Shown here: positions 40,871-51,835 of the stretch, one piece after another
How positions within the stretch are numbered: the stretch's first letter is position 1
Layout of the letters: each line of letters starts with the position of its first letter
Assembly: GCA_964035575.1 (NCBI GenBank)
Contig: OZ037899.1
Location: 806,001 to 870,000, forward strand
Reading direction: 5' to 3'
DNA length: 64,000 nt
DNA from: Rhynchopus sp. YZ270_cl-10
Lineage: Eukaryota > Euglenozoa > Diplonemea > Diplonemida > Diplonemidae
Program-made: the position numbers and the translations under genes
Notes under the pieces: model-generated
The model's database searches: none
The model's input: only the letters and a program-made list of their open reading frames with translations
What the model was told of the DNA's origin: nothing

Positions 40871-41589
40871 AAAAAAATATGAGAAGCAATAAGCTCATCT
40901 GAACAGTGACACCAAAAAAAAACAACAAATGAGTTTATCCTATACGTATTGTCTATGCTACGCCACTACTTCACTCCCCCCCTCGCCCACCACACCCCCC
41001 AAAAAAAAAAAAACGGTAAAAACAAGTCGATGAAAAAAATATGCCCCCCTCTCCATTTTTTTTTTTTTTTTTGTGAGGCGGACTGTGTCTTTTGTAGATG
41101 ACGAAATGCCTTCTGCGCGTTCTGATGAAAGCTTTTTGGAGTTGAAGCATTTCACCCATACTGGTGTGTTCCGGGGTATGGGATGTTACACATCTTCACA
41201 AATTTTCACAACATAATTTTGGCCATGATACAGTATGTCGCTATCTCCGCCAGGTACCGGATCTGCAGTGTAGAGTTCCGGTGGAGTTTGCACATCAGTG
41301 ATCGTTTCCCAGTCGGGGGTTTAACCTCAAATCGGCGCGACGTGAACTCAAACGAAGCACACATGCCGTGTGCGATGTCCAGCTCAGTGCACTGGATCCT
41401 GCCCTTCCCCTTTTATATTCATCCCGGCAGGCATTCAAATCACCGAAAGGTTTCATCCCACGCCCCTTTTCTTCACAACCACCTCCACTACAGACAAAAA
41501 TACAACAACACAACCTCTCCCACTTTTTTTAACCCCCCCCCGCACTCCCTTTTTTTACTTTTTCCCTTTTTTCTCTCTCTTTTCAAAAA

Positions 41590-42525
41590 ATGACCTTCGG
41601 AATCGCTTCCTCCATGGAGTCCTCTAGGCGCTTTGGTGGTAAGAAGGGGAGGACTGCTGGACCTGGGCGTATTGGAGGACGTGGCACTTGGAACATGCGG
41701 ACCGCACCCCCCACCGCTGTGGGTGTGGACTACGAGGAGACGATTGCGCTGTCGGATTTGGGACTGCACGGAGGCTCCCGCAACCAGCACGACCAACAGC
41801 CGAACCAGGAGGCACGCCAGAAGCAGCGCATCAAGCAGGTCGGCATCGGCAAATCCACCCAGGGGTACGTCAACTACCTCCTCGCCATTCCGAAGGACCA
41901 GCGCCAGGTTGGGATCAACCTCGACACCCCCTCCACCTCACCCCGCACCATCGTCGGCATGAGCAAGCGCAACTTCCACGGCGAGCTTAAGACCTGGAGA
42001 AAATACCTCCACCAGTTCGACGACCTTGAGGGTGCACCGGACAACTCGCAGGACGCTGCGTCAAGCGAGGCGGACTCCGGGGCGCTTGACTTCCCTGCCG
42101 AACCCCTCGACCTCGGGGACAGCCACTACTACCCCAACCAGGCGCCTGACTACCAGGAATGCTATGAGGAGGTGCCGCAGTTCTACCAGAACGTTCATGA
42201 AAACGGCTACCTCGTGGAGTACCCACAGTATGAGCAGTACGAGGGGCCAAGCTCCGAGGATGTGCAGGATTCGAGCGAGGACTACATTGCGCAGGAGGAA
42301 CTCCCAGGGCTTGTCTATGGCGATCTTCCGCAGGTCATGGTCACCGAGCCCCTCCAGCCCGCCATCTACCAGGATGTGAACGCCGACGCCTTCCCATGTG
42401 ACCCATTGGAGACCGTCAGCTTCCGTGAGACCATGCTCCACGACGCGTCCTTCACCTCCCTCATTGATGGAACCCCCGCAACAAACATCGAAGCCCTGGA
42501 GGCTCAGCTCATTGCATACAACTGA
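41590..42525 (+). CDS. SLBP: histone mRNA stem-loop-binding protein, paralogue 2 (SLBP-like)
   Basis: A 311-aa single-exon protein with an RNA-binding domain at residues about 76-147: RQKQRIKQVGIGKSTQGYVN, then YLLAIPKDQRQVGINLDTP, then STSPRTIVGMSKRNFHGELK and TWRKYLHQFDD. This is highly similar to paralogue 1, which it also matches in the flanking PNQEAR/PNKEAR, GLHG and AxAFPxDP motifs. The N-terminal part is short, Arg/Gly-rich (KKGRTAGPGRIGGRG), and the C-terminal half is acidic and Tyr/Pro/Gln-rich. The shared TPST in place of TPNK suggests duplication within this lineage. The two copies could divide labour, as with Xenopus oocyte and somatic SLBPs, but that is only analogy. The ATG follows a C/T-rich leader. 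A CG-rich stretch upstream (41220-41420) might hold a non-coding first exon. Confidence 0.85.
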   Translation: MTFGIASSMESSRRFGGKKGRTAGPGRIGGRGTWNMRTAPPTAVGVDYEETIALSDLGLHGGSRNQHDQQPNQEARQKQRIKQVGIGKSTQGYVNYLLAIPKDQRQVGINLDTPSTSPRTIVGMSKRNFHGELKTWRKYLHQFDDLEGAPDNSQDAASSEADSGALDFPAEPLDLGDSHYYPNQAPDYQECYEEVPQFYQNVHENGYLVEYPQYEQYEGPSSEDVQDSSEDYIAQEELPGLVYGDLPQVMVTEPLQPAIYQDVNADAFPCDPLETVSFRETMLHDASFTSLIDGTPATNIEALEAQLIAYN

Positions 42526-42793
42526 TTTTGATAGAGAAAAAAAAGGGGGGGGGGAAAATGGAAAATAGGAAAAGAGGAGGAGGAGGGAAGGCATGGTAAA
42601 AAATAGCCCTATTTTTTTGTAAAAGAATAGGGGGAAATTTTCTGGATTAATTTTTTTTGGCAAAGAGAAAAAAAAATAAAAGAAAAAAATAGAAAAAGGA
42701 AACGCTAACAATCCCCCAAGGAGGGGGGAGCTATTTTTTGTTACATCCGCATTTTGTGTTTTTTTTTAAATTTTTGCGGCATTTTTTAGAAAG

Positions 42794-42830
42794 ATATCTG
42801 TGCACAACGAGGCATGTTCATCTTTCAAGT
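42794..42830 (+). repeat. family C hairpin, TGTG-stem subgroup
   Basis: ATATCTGTGCACAACGAGGC then ATGTTCATCTTTCAAGT. Confidence 0.55.
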
Positions 42831-43916
42831 TTTATTTTGACTTTTTTTTAAATATGATGGTCAACCCACTTACCCCATTATTCCATCCCTTGCCCCAAGA
42901 AAAGAAAAAAATGCAGGAAAAATGCAAAAAAAAAATCCCTAAAAAAGCCCAGATCTTGCCGTCTCAAACAATGGCAATAATAAAATAAAAAAGCTTCATT
43001 TTTTTAAAAACTGTTTGGTTGCCAGCAACACTGGTCATCCTGGTTTGTCTCAAATCTCTGCGCCCTTTAGAGATGGGGGCGATTTTTGTGTTTTATTTCC
43101 CTTTTCCCTTTCCCTCTAAAGAACAAACACCCCCAAAAAAAACACAAAGCAAAAATAACAATAATAAAAAAAACCTCAAAATCCCTCCCCTTTTTGCAGT
43201 AATCGAAGTCCCGTAGTTCGTATTTTGCGTAAAGGAAAAAAAAGTGTGTTTCTTTCGAAAAAGACACACCCGAGTATTTTGCTTTTGCTAATGTTATCAA
43301 TACAGGAAACATTTAAATTTGTTTTTGTAAGGTCTTCGAACTCCTTGGATATCGGAGGGAGGCTTTTTTTTTGGGGGGGAGGGTGTGGGTAAAGGAAGAG
43401 AAGCAAAATGAAAAGTGTGCAGGTGTCATCCTTGTGGTGTCTGCACGGGTAGTTTTGCAAAATTATTCAAAAAAACAAACAAACAAACAACAAAAAAAAT
43501 TACAAAAAAAACAAAAAACAAACAAAAAAAAAAACCAAACAAAAACACAACGAAAAAGAACTCACAAAAAAAAACAAAAAAAACAAAACAAAATGTAATA
43601 ATCATCCCGTTTCCCTGAAACTCACGTTTTCATGAGCGCTCCAAGCGCTCCGTGCAAGTAGAAAGGAGATGTCAATGGTTCTTACAGAACTCAACACATC
43701 CAACAAAAAAATATTTATTTTCTTCTCCAAAAAAAAACAACAAAAAAAACAAAAACAAAAACAAAAAAAAAAAAACATGAAAAAATTGATGAAAAAGAAA
43801 AAAAAATGCCTGTTATGACAGTGTGCTTTATAATAAATTACGGTTCTATCTAATTTGGCTACTTCCATCTCGTTTACAAAAATAAAAGTTTTTTTTTTGT
43901 TTTTTTTTTTGTTGTG

Positions 43917-43963
43917 GATGACGAAAAGCAAAAAAAGAGAGCTTTAGGTTCATCCATTATCAA
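43917..43963 (+). repeat. family C, diverged
   Basis: GATGACGAAAAGC, A run, GAGAGCTTTAGGTTCATCCA then TTATCAACG. An expanded loop precedes the conserved flank. Confidence 0.5.
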
Positions 43964-44083
43964 CGCTTGCAAATTTAAAGAATTGTTAAAAAACGTTTTA
44001 GTTTTATTTGGAAAATTCTGCGTTTTACTTAAATTCTGCGTTTTTTTTTGTTGTTGTTGTTGTTTTTTTTTTTATTACCGCTT

Positions 44084-44698
44084 GAGACCATGAATTTCAC
44101 GCCCCTTCACAAAATCGTTAAGAGGTGCGTGTAATTTATTTTCCAGTATTACACGCTCGAAAAATAAATTACACGCTCAGAAAATCGTAGAACTGAACTC
44201 TCGAAAATTTTTTTGGAGGCCTTTGGAGGCCCAATTTTGCAATTAAAGCCAGAAAAGAGCCATTTTGAGCCATTCTAGGGGTCTCAAACGCATTTTTGAG
44301 TTAATTTTCTGTAACACACAAACCACGGATTCACACGTTTTTTTTTTTTCAAATTTTCACTTCCAACCCCCCCCAGAAATAAAGAACTGAAAAAATCCCA
44401 AATGAGACCTCCAAAACGTGCGAGGGCACCTTTGGAGAGTGAGTCCGACACGAGCACAAGTGTCATCACACATGACGGGGATGTCCCCATGGCACAAACA
44501 CCACACATACCGGGGGGGCATGGTGGGGGGTCACAGTGAATATCAACATCGGTGATATCCTAGCTAAAGTTCTGGCTCAAGACGCCGTCCAGCGCTAAGA
44601 GGCCCACATCAAAAAACTGGATCAAAAGTCATCATCAAAAGTACCCCACCACCCTCATCTCTTTGTACGTGAAAACGGGTTGTGAAATTCATGGTCTC
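44084..44698. mobile_element. 615-bp TIR-bounded element with decayed coding-like interior
   Basis: Perfect 17-bp terminal inverted repeats, GAGACCATGAATTTCAC at 44084 and GTGAAATTCATGGTCTC ending at 44698. A second inverted pair (GTGTAATTTATTTTCC near 44131 with AAAATAAATTACACGC near 44160) lies just inside the left end. The + strand from about 44401 to 44640 has coding-like composition (start MRPPKRARAPLESESD) but is broken at least twice. Family unknown; it looks like a non-autonomous DNA transposon relic. No certain target duplication. Confidence 0.55.
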
Positions 44699-44717
44699 AC
44701 TTGGTGATAAAATAACA

Positions 44718-44873
44718 TATTACCGTGAATTTATACCAGTATTTCACTTACAGGTGGAAACAGCCCTCGGGGTAGCATTTTTGCCCTCGGGCTTCGCCCT
44801 CGGACAAAAATGCTGCCCCCTCGGGCTGTTTCCACCTGTGCGTGAAATACTGGAATATAAATTCACGGTAATA
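44718..44873. repeat. near-perfect 156-bp hairpin element
   Basis: The left arm runs TATTACCGTGAATTTATA, CCAGTATTTCAC, AGGTGGAAACAGCCC, TAGCATTTTTG. The right arm mirrors it: CAAAAATGCTG, GGGCTGTTTCCACCT, GTGAAATACTGG, TATAAATTCACGGTAATA. The loop is CCCTCGGGCTTCGCCCTCGG. It sits 20 bp from the previous element. A broken relative (GGTGGAAACAGCCCTC) occurs at 46951. Confidence 0.8.
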
Positions 44874-45086
44874 ATATATATTACATCCGTTTCTATGTTT
44901 CATTTTATGTTAGATTTTTTATTTTTTATTTTTTATTTTTTATTTTTCACATTTTGTGTTTCTTCCATGACTCTAGGAGAGTCTACTCTGGTATAGGTGA
45001 TTTGTCCGTACAACACTCATCCATCGCAAAAATCAACCCAAAAAGTAAATTTAAAAAAAAAACACAATGGCAACTATGCCACTAAT

Positions 45087-45527
45087 CATAGATGGTAGTC
45101 GGGCCGACTCGGGCCGACCACTTTTCGTTATTTTTTTTTTCAAAATTTTTTTTTTCAGGGTCGGCCCGAGTCGGGCCGAGTCGAAAAAACTCGGCCCGAC
45201 TCAAAAAAAAGTCGGCCCGAGTCGGGCCGAGTCGAATTTTTTTTGGTTTTTTTTTTTTTGGGGGTTTTTTTTTTTGTTTTGTTTTTTTTTGGTTTTTATT
45301 TTTTTGGAAAAGATTTTACTGTGGGGGGGCCGAAGGGACCCGAGTCGGGCCGAGTTTTTTTTTCGACTCGGGCCGACTTTTTTTTAAAAAAAAAATTTTT
45401 TTTCGACTCGGCCCGAGTCGGCCCGACTTTTGAAAAAAAAAATAAAATAAAAAAAAGTCGGCCCGAGTCGGCCCGACTCCCAGATTTTCCAAAAACTCGG
45501 CCCGACTCGGGCCGACTACCATCTATG
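45087..45527. mobile_element. foldback element of GGGCCGA repeats with 6-bp target duplication
   Basis: Ends are CATAGATGGTAGTC (45087) and GACTACCATCTATG (to 45527), flanked on both sides by ACTAAT (45081-45086 and 45528-45533), a plausible target-site duplication. The arms consist of tandem TCGGGCCGAG/TCGGCCCGAC units, the centre of T and G homopolymers. Frames read through it (repeating VGPSRAE) only reflect the repeat. This is a textbook foldback layout. Confidence 0.75.
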
Positions 45528-46044
45528 ACTAATAGTAGCAGTTAGTTGCTGTTTTGTTATCATTTTTTTTTTTTCTTTTTTACCGTTTATTAAACGCGTT
45601 TTCTCTCACCATTTTAAACAAAATGCTATTTTGTATACTATGCTCATTAAGAAAAACCCGTCTGGCACAAAAAAAAAAAAAAAAAAATACAATTTTTAGA
45701 TCACAGCAAACATCACAGACACGGGGTATATTTGCACTTACGTGTCAGATGTGGCGGAGAGGGTGCTTGATGGTTCCCACTCTTTCATGACGAAATTTTT
45801 GTAATACCATCTGTTTCGTGCTCTGTTTGTCGATTTTTTTTTGTTTTCATTTATCTTTGTTTTCTTCACGGTTTCAAACGGCCATTGTGCTGTTTCACAT
45901 TTTTTTTTTTTCAGTTCTTTATTTCTGGGGGGGTTTTTTTTTTTGCAGATCAGCACAAAGTGTTGCCAGCTTCACCTCTATTTGTTTGCAATCATTTGAC
46001 AAAAAAAAAAAAATAGTTGCACCGCAAAATAAAAACCATCGGAA

Positions 46045-46158
46045 ACAGGGCGTTCGCCCCGGGGCGAAAAATATTTTTTTTCGTTAAAAAAATCTTTTCC
46101 TGAAAAAATGACATTTTATTTCGCCCCAGGGCTTCGCCCCACCGGGGCGAAACCCTGT
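46045..46158. repeat. 114-bp GC-ended inverted-repeat element
   Basis: ACAGGGCGTTCGCCCCGGGG then CGAAA at the left, TTTCGCCCCAGGGCTTCGCC then CCACCGGGGCGAAACCCTGT at the right, around an AT-rich centre. A TAAA tandem repeat (46160-46180) follows directly. Confidence 0.6.
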
Positions 46159-46162
46159 ATAA

Positions 46163-46690
46163 ATAAATAAATAAATAAAAAAAGGGGAAAAAAAAAAAAA
46201 AAAAAGAGAGAGAGAGATTTCTCCCCACCACCCTGTAGACCCCCCCGGAGGGGGGGTCGCAGAGGGGTGTCCACTGTACTCAAAATCATCCGCAAACCCG
46301 CCTGCCGTGAGAGGAAGTTTCCCCAGCACTCCCGCTCGCTCCTCAATCCTGCAGTCTGCTGAAGGTGCACCGTACCCCCTGTTATAGAAGGTGTCACTGC
46401 TCGTGTCAACTCTACCTTCAATGGCAGAGAGTTGAAAATAATCAAAATAAGGATGAAGTCTCATATGACGGATGCCTCTCTCTTGTACATCTGTTTGATT
46501 AAACAACACAAAGAGACCCTCAGTGAGGGGGGATTGATGAAATTCTCCATCGTTTTGCTGGTTTTAGTATCAGGAAAGTTCAGCTGTAATATCACTTGTG
46601 CTGGGGAAGGGATCACGCGCAAATCGCAAATTTTTTTTGACCATTCACCCCACGAACTAACTTCTCTCCGGCGGGAAAAATTTTTTTGAC
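46163..46690 (-). other. broken coding-like patch, unidentified
   Basis: Sequence from about 46230 to 46690 has few homopolymers and reads on the minus strand with normal-looking amino acid composition (for example YFDYFQLSAIEGRVDTSSD), but not as one open frame. I see no recognisable domain. It may be a gene or transposon relic, and could equally be unique non-coding sequence. Confidence 0.2.
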
Positions 46691-47108
46691 CTATTTTAAG
46701 CACCAGTAAAAAAACGAAAATTTCGGGGTTTTTGGTATTTCGCCACGATCAGGAAAAAACGATGGCGATAGCGAACGCCCTGATCGGAAAATACAAAAAA
46801 AAAAAGAAAACAGCAACAGAAAAAGGGAGGGGGGGCAATTTGGAAATTTGTCCTCTCCCCCCCCCCCCTTTTTTTTTGAATCCGTGAAGGTGGAAATAGA
46901 AATCGATATCTTTTGTACATTGGGGTGAATAAAAAAAGGCTTGATTTCAGGGGTGGAAACAGCCCTCTCGGGGTGTTTCCTGTATTCCGAAAAAAAGCCA
47001 TTTTTTTTTTCTTCACACTAATACACTTTTTTAGAGATGAATCGTTGCAACGATTTGTCTTATCTTATCTTTTCCCCTCCTTTTTTTTATTTTATTTTAT
47101 TTTTACGA

Positions 47109-47182
47109 AGAAAGATGGGGCCATTTTTGTTGATCCCTCACCATATACTATCAATTTATTGATTGCATATGATGAAAATACA
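47109..47182 (+). repeat. family D near-palindromic repeat (copy 3)
   Basis: GAAAGATGGGGCCATTTTTG, then TTGATCCCTCACCATATACT, then ATCAATTTATTGATTGCATA and TGATGAAAATAC. ATCAAT-TT-ATTGAT and CATAT/ATATG form a two-part stem. Confidence 0.85.
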
Positions 47183-49918
47183 TTTTTACAGAATCCCCTC
47201 CAAACGGAGGGGATGAATAAGACCTACAACATACTCAAAAAAAAAAAAGATAGACGTTTGTTGTCCCTGGAAGTGTTACAGTATAGGTATGGGGGGAGAT
47301 ACAAAGTTTTTTTTTTGTTTGATCTGACCATAACATTGAAGGATAAAAGAGAATGAAAGAATACGCTCGACGGTGACTACTCAAAACAAAAAAATTTTAA
47401 AAAAAAATCCCTGACCTTTTCCACTGTTTGTCTGAGCATTCGGTTATTACAATGTCCTTTCTTTGTTGTGTCGGATTTCTCATCTTTTTTTTTAATGTAT
47501 GTATCACCCCCCTACCAGCTGTTCCAAAAAAACAGATCCAAAAGAGAGTGAAGTCATAGACAGCTAGAAAAGGTGTTGTTTACAACGGTAAGCTATTTGC
47601 GTCTGCATCACATCTTATTTTTTTTTTTTTGTCTTCTCTCTTGGTTTCTCTTCAATATCTGTTTAACACCGCCAAAAACGGTTCCCTTTCTTCAAAACCC
47701 CCCGTAGGACAGCGAAAAACACGAAAAAGAAGAAGAAAAAAAAAAAAAAAAAAGGATTTCTTTGGGTGGACAAAAGGTGATTGTTCTCTTTTGTCAATAC
47801 CAACGAAAAAAAAGAAATTCCTTTTTTTGGTTGTCCTGAAGGGGTTTTTTTTGAATTGGGTGCTTTTATATCTCCCAAATGAGATTTTTTGATTTTTTTT
47901 TTTTGTTTTTTGCACGTTATCAAACGTCGCGAAATTTTCATCTGGTTTCTGGTTCGTTTTACTTTTTTCATTTTTTTCATTTTTTGGGCGAGTACGGGAG
48001 ATTCACACTTATGGTTGAGGGATTCCTTTTTTGTTTTTTTTTTTCTTCTGCTAGCTGCATGTGGAAAAAGGGAAGACAGTAGAACCTTGCTCAGGCAAAA
48101 GAACTGCACTATTCCTCAAGGAGTTGTTATATTTGTGTGAAGAGAAGAATAAAACAACGACCATGTGTGCTAACTGAAAAATAGAAAAAGAAAATCCTCG
48201 TGAAAACGATGAAGTGAAATACTCCTGTCTTAGCGCTTGCGCTCCGCCCAGTTCATTATTATTCAAAAAATATTTTTTTTTTCAATTCGGTTCGTATTCT
48301 CCGTTTTCCCCCCTTCCTCTTCATCCCTCTTCAGTTTCTCACAAAAAAAAAAACAAACTTAAAAAAAAAACTTTAAAACAAGCGGGGGAAATACCTCAAA
48401 TAAAAAATGGAAAAAAAAACAAAAAAAACCTACAAAAAACAACTAAAAAAAGTAAGAAAAAAATCAAAAAAAAACCCAATAAAACCTGACTTCCAATTTC
48501 CCGGGACTCTATCTATCTCTATCCCCCCTCTCTCTCTCTCCCCTCCCTTCCCTATCCTCCCCATTTTGCTGTTTTCCTCAAAAGCGTTTATGATATTTTT
48601 CTCTCTGCCGGAAAAAAAAAAAAAAAAGACAAAAAAATCCAGGGTGTTTTTATCACCACCACCATGCCCTTCCTCCCCTTCCTATGTTTTCTTTTTTTCA
48701 TTTTTTTCATCACCTGTGAAGAAAAAAAAAACCCGTGGCTGCTATCTAATTGATAGTAGTCGTATAATCAAATTTTCTTTTTTTCATCACCCTTTTATAC
48801 CAACATCTTTGGTTATTTCCCTTCTCCTCCCCCCTTGCTCGGAAGAGTACTGCGAATAGACGGTTTTTTTCTGAAGATGCGTTTTTTATCCTCTCCCACG
48901 AAGAACACATCAAATAAAAGAACCGTCGTTTTGTAGTACTGAATGCATACTACTTGAACAGAGCTCTCCCCCCCCACTCTCCAATCCCTTATTATATCCC
49001 CTACATTATGCATGGTCTTTTCTCTTTCTTTGTGTATCTTACACCAAAAAGGAATTCAGAGAAAAGCTATTTTTTTTTCCCCATTTCCACGAAAGCCGCA
49101 AAAAAGTTACTATCAAAGCAACGAAATGGGGGGGTGAGCTTTGATGTGCTTTATTTTCGTTCTTCGTTTTGTGTTATTTTAAAAAAAAAAAATATTTTTG
49201 TCAGTTTTAAAACAAACAATTGAGATACATTTAGAGTTGACTAACGATTCAAAGGTATCTGAACGTCACACTCTTTTTTACTATCTCACAAATTCCCAAA
49301 AAAAAAAATCCCCCCCTTTTCCTTGGAGACAGGAGGGTATACATATTATGTATTGTAATAGCCAATTGAAAAAGAAAAACCTCTCGATCTATGGCTATTA
49401 TTAGCCCCATTTTTTCCTTTTTTTTTTCTCCCCCCCTTGATGATTTAAACTTCTGGACAGTGAAAAGATTTGTCAAAAAAAAAAAAAAGGCTTTTTTCTA
49501 CGCTCAACAGAATTTCAAAAAGGGGGAGGAGAGAGAGAGAGAGAAAAAAAGTGGCACATCGATCCGGGGGTGGAGAGCCTTTAGCTAACTCCGGAGAGAG
49601 ATATCACTCTTTTTTTGTGTGAAAACAAACAAACAGAAGATTCTTGCACTGTCTTATCCCGGCAGTGTTTTTTTTTTTGTTGAATTTATGAAACTCAAAA
49701 AAAGGGTGTCACCTTGTAGAGATGTGGAAGAAGGCATCTATCTTTAGTTCTTTTTATTTATTTTTTTTCTCTTTTTTTTTGTTTCTGAAGTAAACCAAAG
49801 CCTCCTCGACTTCAGTGAATGTAAAAGAATTCAGGGATTTTTTTCCAAAAGCATAGTATGCAAAGAGTTGGAAAATACCTACACCCAAACCCTTCGAGGT
49901 ATTTTATAAAATTATGGT

Positions 49919-49969
49919 AGTATAGTGGAGTTCATCTTCGGGTGTCTACACTTTAACAACCAAGTTTTC
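49919..49969 (+). repeat. family A short repeat (copy 7)
   Basis: AGTATAGTGGAGTTCATCTT, then CGGGTGTCTACACTTTAACA, then ACCAAGTTTTC and an A run. Almost identical to copy 4. Confidence 0.8.
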
Positions 49970-50398
49970 AAAAAAAAAAAAAAAAAACAAAAAACCAAAA
50001 AACCAAAACAGAATCAAAAGATGACTCAATTCGGAAACAAAAAAGCTTACCGCATGTCTTCTAAATATCACCCCCCCGCCCCCCCACTCCTTTTTTTATG
50101 TGTTTTTTATTTATTTATCAGAAACTGCTCCAGCACTTCATATCAGTTTGCTTTTGCTTTTTATTTTTATTCTTTTTTTGTATCACGAAAAATATAACCC
50201 CCTCCTTGTCCACGACGGGAAAAAAAAAAAAAAAGGGAAAATGCAATCATTCTCAAGCCACAACCATCTCTGTAGCAACAAGAGGCCGCAACGTTTTTCA
50301 AAAAAAAAAAACCTAGCGTGTTTCCCATAAAACGAGAGAGACATTTTTCCTTTGTAATTTTTTACCACGATCAGGGTGTGGGGTTTTTTTGTTACCTA

Positions 50399-50440
50399 GG
50401 TGACCTAAGCAAAAGAGAGCTTATATTTCATCTTATGACA
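50399..50440 (+). repeat. family C hairpin repeat
   Basis: GGTGACCTAAGCAAAAGAGA, then GCTTATATTTCATCTTATGA. CTAAGC faces GCTTAT. Confidence 0.6.
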
Positions 50441-51034
50441 ATTTTTTTTTCCACTTTTTTTTATTGTTTTTAATCACCCCCCTCCCGCCCATTTCCGTCA
50501 TCTTTCAAAACCGTACAACTCTCGAAGTAGGTGTTTGTGTGTTTCTGTGCACATTTCTTCTTCACCTATTTTTTAAAAAAAAACTTTTTCCCATCCCAAG
50601 ACAAGACAAAAAAATGCAGGGAAAAAAATGTCTATTTTGACTGGTGTCAAAAAAAAATAAAATCGACAACTGCAACAATCAGGGAACCGTTTTCTAAACT
50701 ATATCATGTACTCTATTCATTTTGTGTAATTTTTACATTTTACTTTTATATTTATCAATAAAGTGCGAGTTTTCGCTCAAAAAAAATGCAAAATGCAAAT
50801 TATCGCTCTCTCTCTCTCTCTCCCTCTCTCTGTGACTTATATAGTTCCCCCACAAGATGGTGTGTGTTAACTCAGCCAGCTATTTTATTTTTTTGAGATA
50901 GTTGAATGTTCGACCCATCTTGTAACGACCCATTTTCCCTTAGTTTTTTTTTCTTCTTTTCTTGACTCTTTTAGGGAGAACAAATTATAACGAGAGGGAG
51001 GGGAAAAAGAAATAGTTTATCACTCAAAAAAAAC

Positions 51035-51082
51035 ATAGTGGAGCTCATCCTCTGGTGTCTACACTAATACAACCAAGTTTTC
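51035..51082 (+). repeat. family A short repeat (copy 8)
   Basis: ATAGTGGAGCTCATCCTCTG, then GTGTCTACACTAATACAACC, then AAGTTTTC. A degenerate copy (GCGTTCTCCTCGGATGTCTT) follows at about 51117. Confidence 0.8.
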
Positions 51083-51334
51083 CAAAAAAAAAAAAAACAC
51101 AGTGAAAAAAAAAAGAGCGTTCTCCTCGGATGTCTTTGACACGAACCACCAATTTTTTTGATTTTTTTTTTTTTTTTTTTTGATTTTTTTTTTTTTTAGT
51201 TCGCGGAATACCCATTTTTTTTCCCTCTCCGATTTTTGCTTCGTTTTTTTTTCCTTGTTTGCAAAGCAAAACTCTTTTTTTTCCCTTCTGAGATAGTAAG
51301 TAGTAAAAGGACTGTCCGTATGATGGAGCAGTTT

Positions 51335-51405
51335 AGTGATGACTTGTATTGTGATAACTGCCGATCATAATACATAATCCACATCACAATACAGCTGTCA
51401 TCACT
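51335..51405. repeat. 71-bp hairpin
   Basis: AGTGATGAC and GTATTGTGAT pair with ATCACAATAC and GTCATCACT around a loop of about 30 bases. Weaker pairing continues outward (GCAGTTT with AAACAGTTGC). Confidence 0.7.
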
Positions 51406-51715
51406 AGAAACAGTTGCGCCCCAGCAACCAACAGAATATCACAAAAAAGGAGGGGGGGAAAAAAATTAACATTACCTCGTCGCATTTTTTTTTAGTTCTA
51501 AGGTATCTGTTTTCTCAACTATTTGGGGGCAGATATCAAGTAATTAATCCCCCCCCTCCTGACCCCATCCATTTTTTCTTCCATTTTTTTTTTTCTGTGT
51601 GTTACCCCAACAAACGTAACAGTGACGTTGGAACAAAACGCCGATATTATGGGAAAAAAAAAACTCTCCCCCCCCACTCTACCTTCCTTGGTGGCGCATT
51701 TTGTGCATTTACTTA

Positions 51716-51835
51716 TACCTTCTATTCAGTAGAATAGAATGTGTGTGAGTTTTTTTTTTTTTAAATACCCCCTTATTATACCATCTATTCAGTAGAATAG
51801 TTAGTATATGAAACAATTAAATACCCCCCCATTGG
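51716..51835 (+). repeat. direct repeat pair with CTATTC..GAATAG hairpin
   Basis: TATACCTTCTATTCAGTAGA then ATAG, followed by TAAATACCCCC, occurs at 51716-51772 and again at 51777-51832 with small changes. CTATTC pairs with GAATAG around AGTA in both. Confidence 0.65.

Larger units (their letters stand above)
29721..41589. other. 11.9-kb gene-poor spacer between the two SLBP genes
   Basis: No supported protein gene. The spacer contains copies of families A to F, two candidate structured RNAs (34187-34349, 37275-37431), a foldback (39390-39529) and two large-subunit rRNA fragments (40564-40870). Homopolymer runs of 10-25 bases are frequent. The last 400 bases (41180-41580) are less repetitive and could hold a leader exon of the next gene, but I could not define one. 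Confidence 0.5.

Noticed and set aside
45067-45545. Open frames of about 100 codons repeating VGPSRAE
   Set aside because: They only translate the tandem GGGCCGA units and T runs of the foldback element in three frames. Composition is not protein-like.
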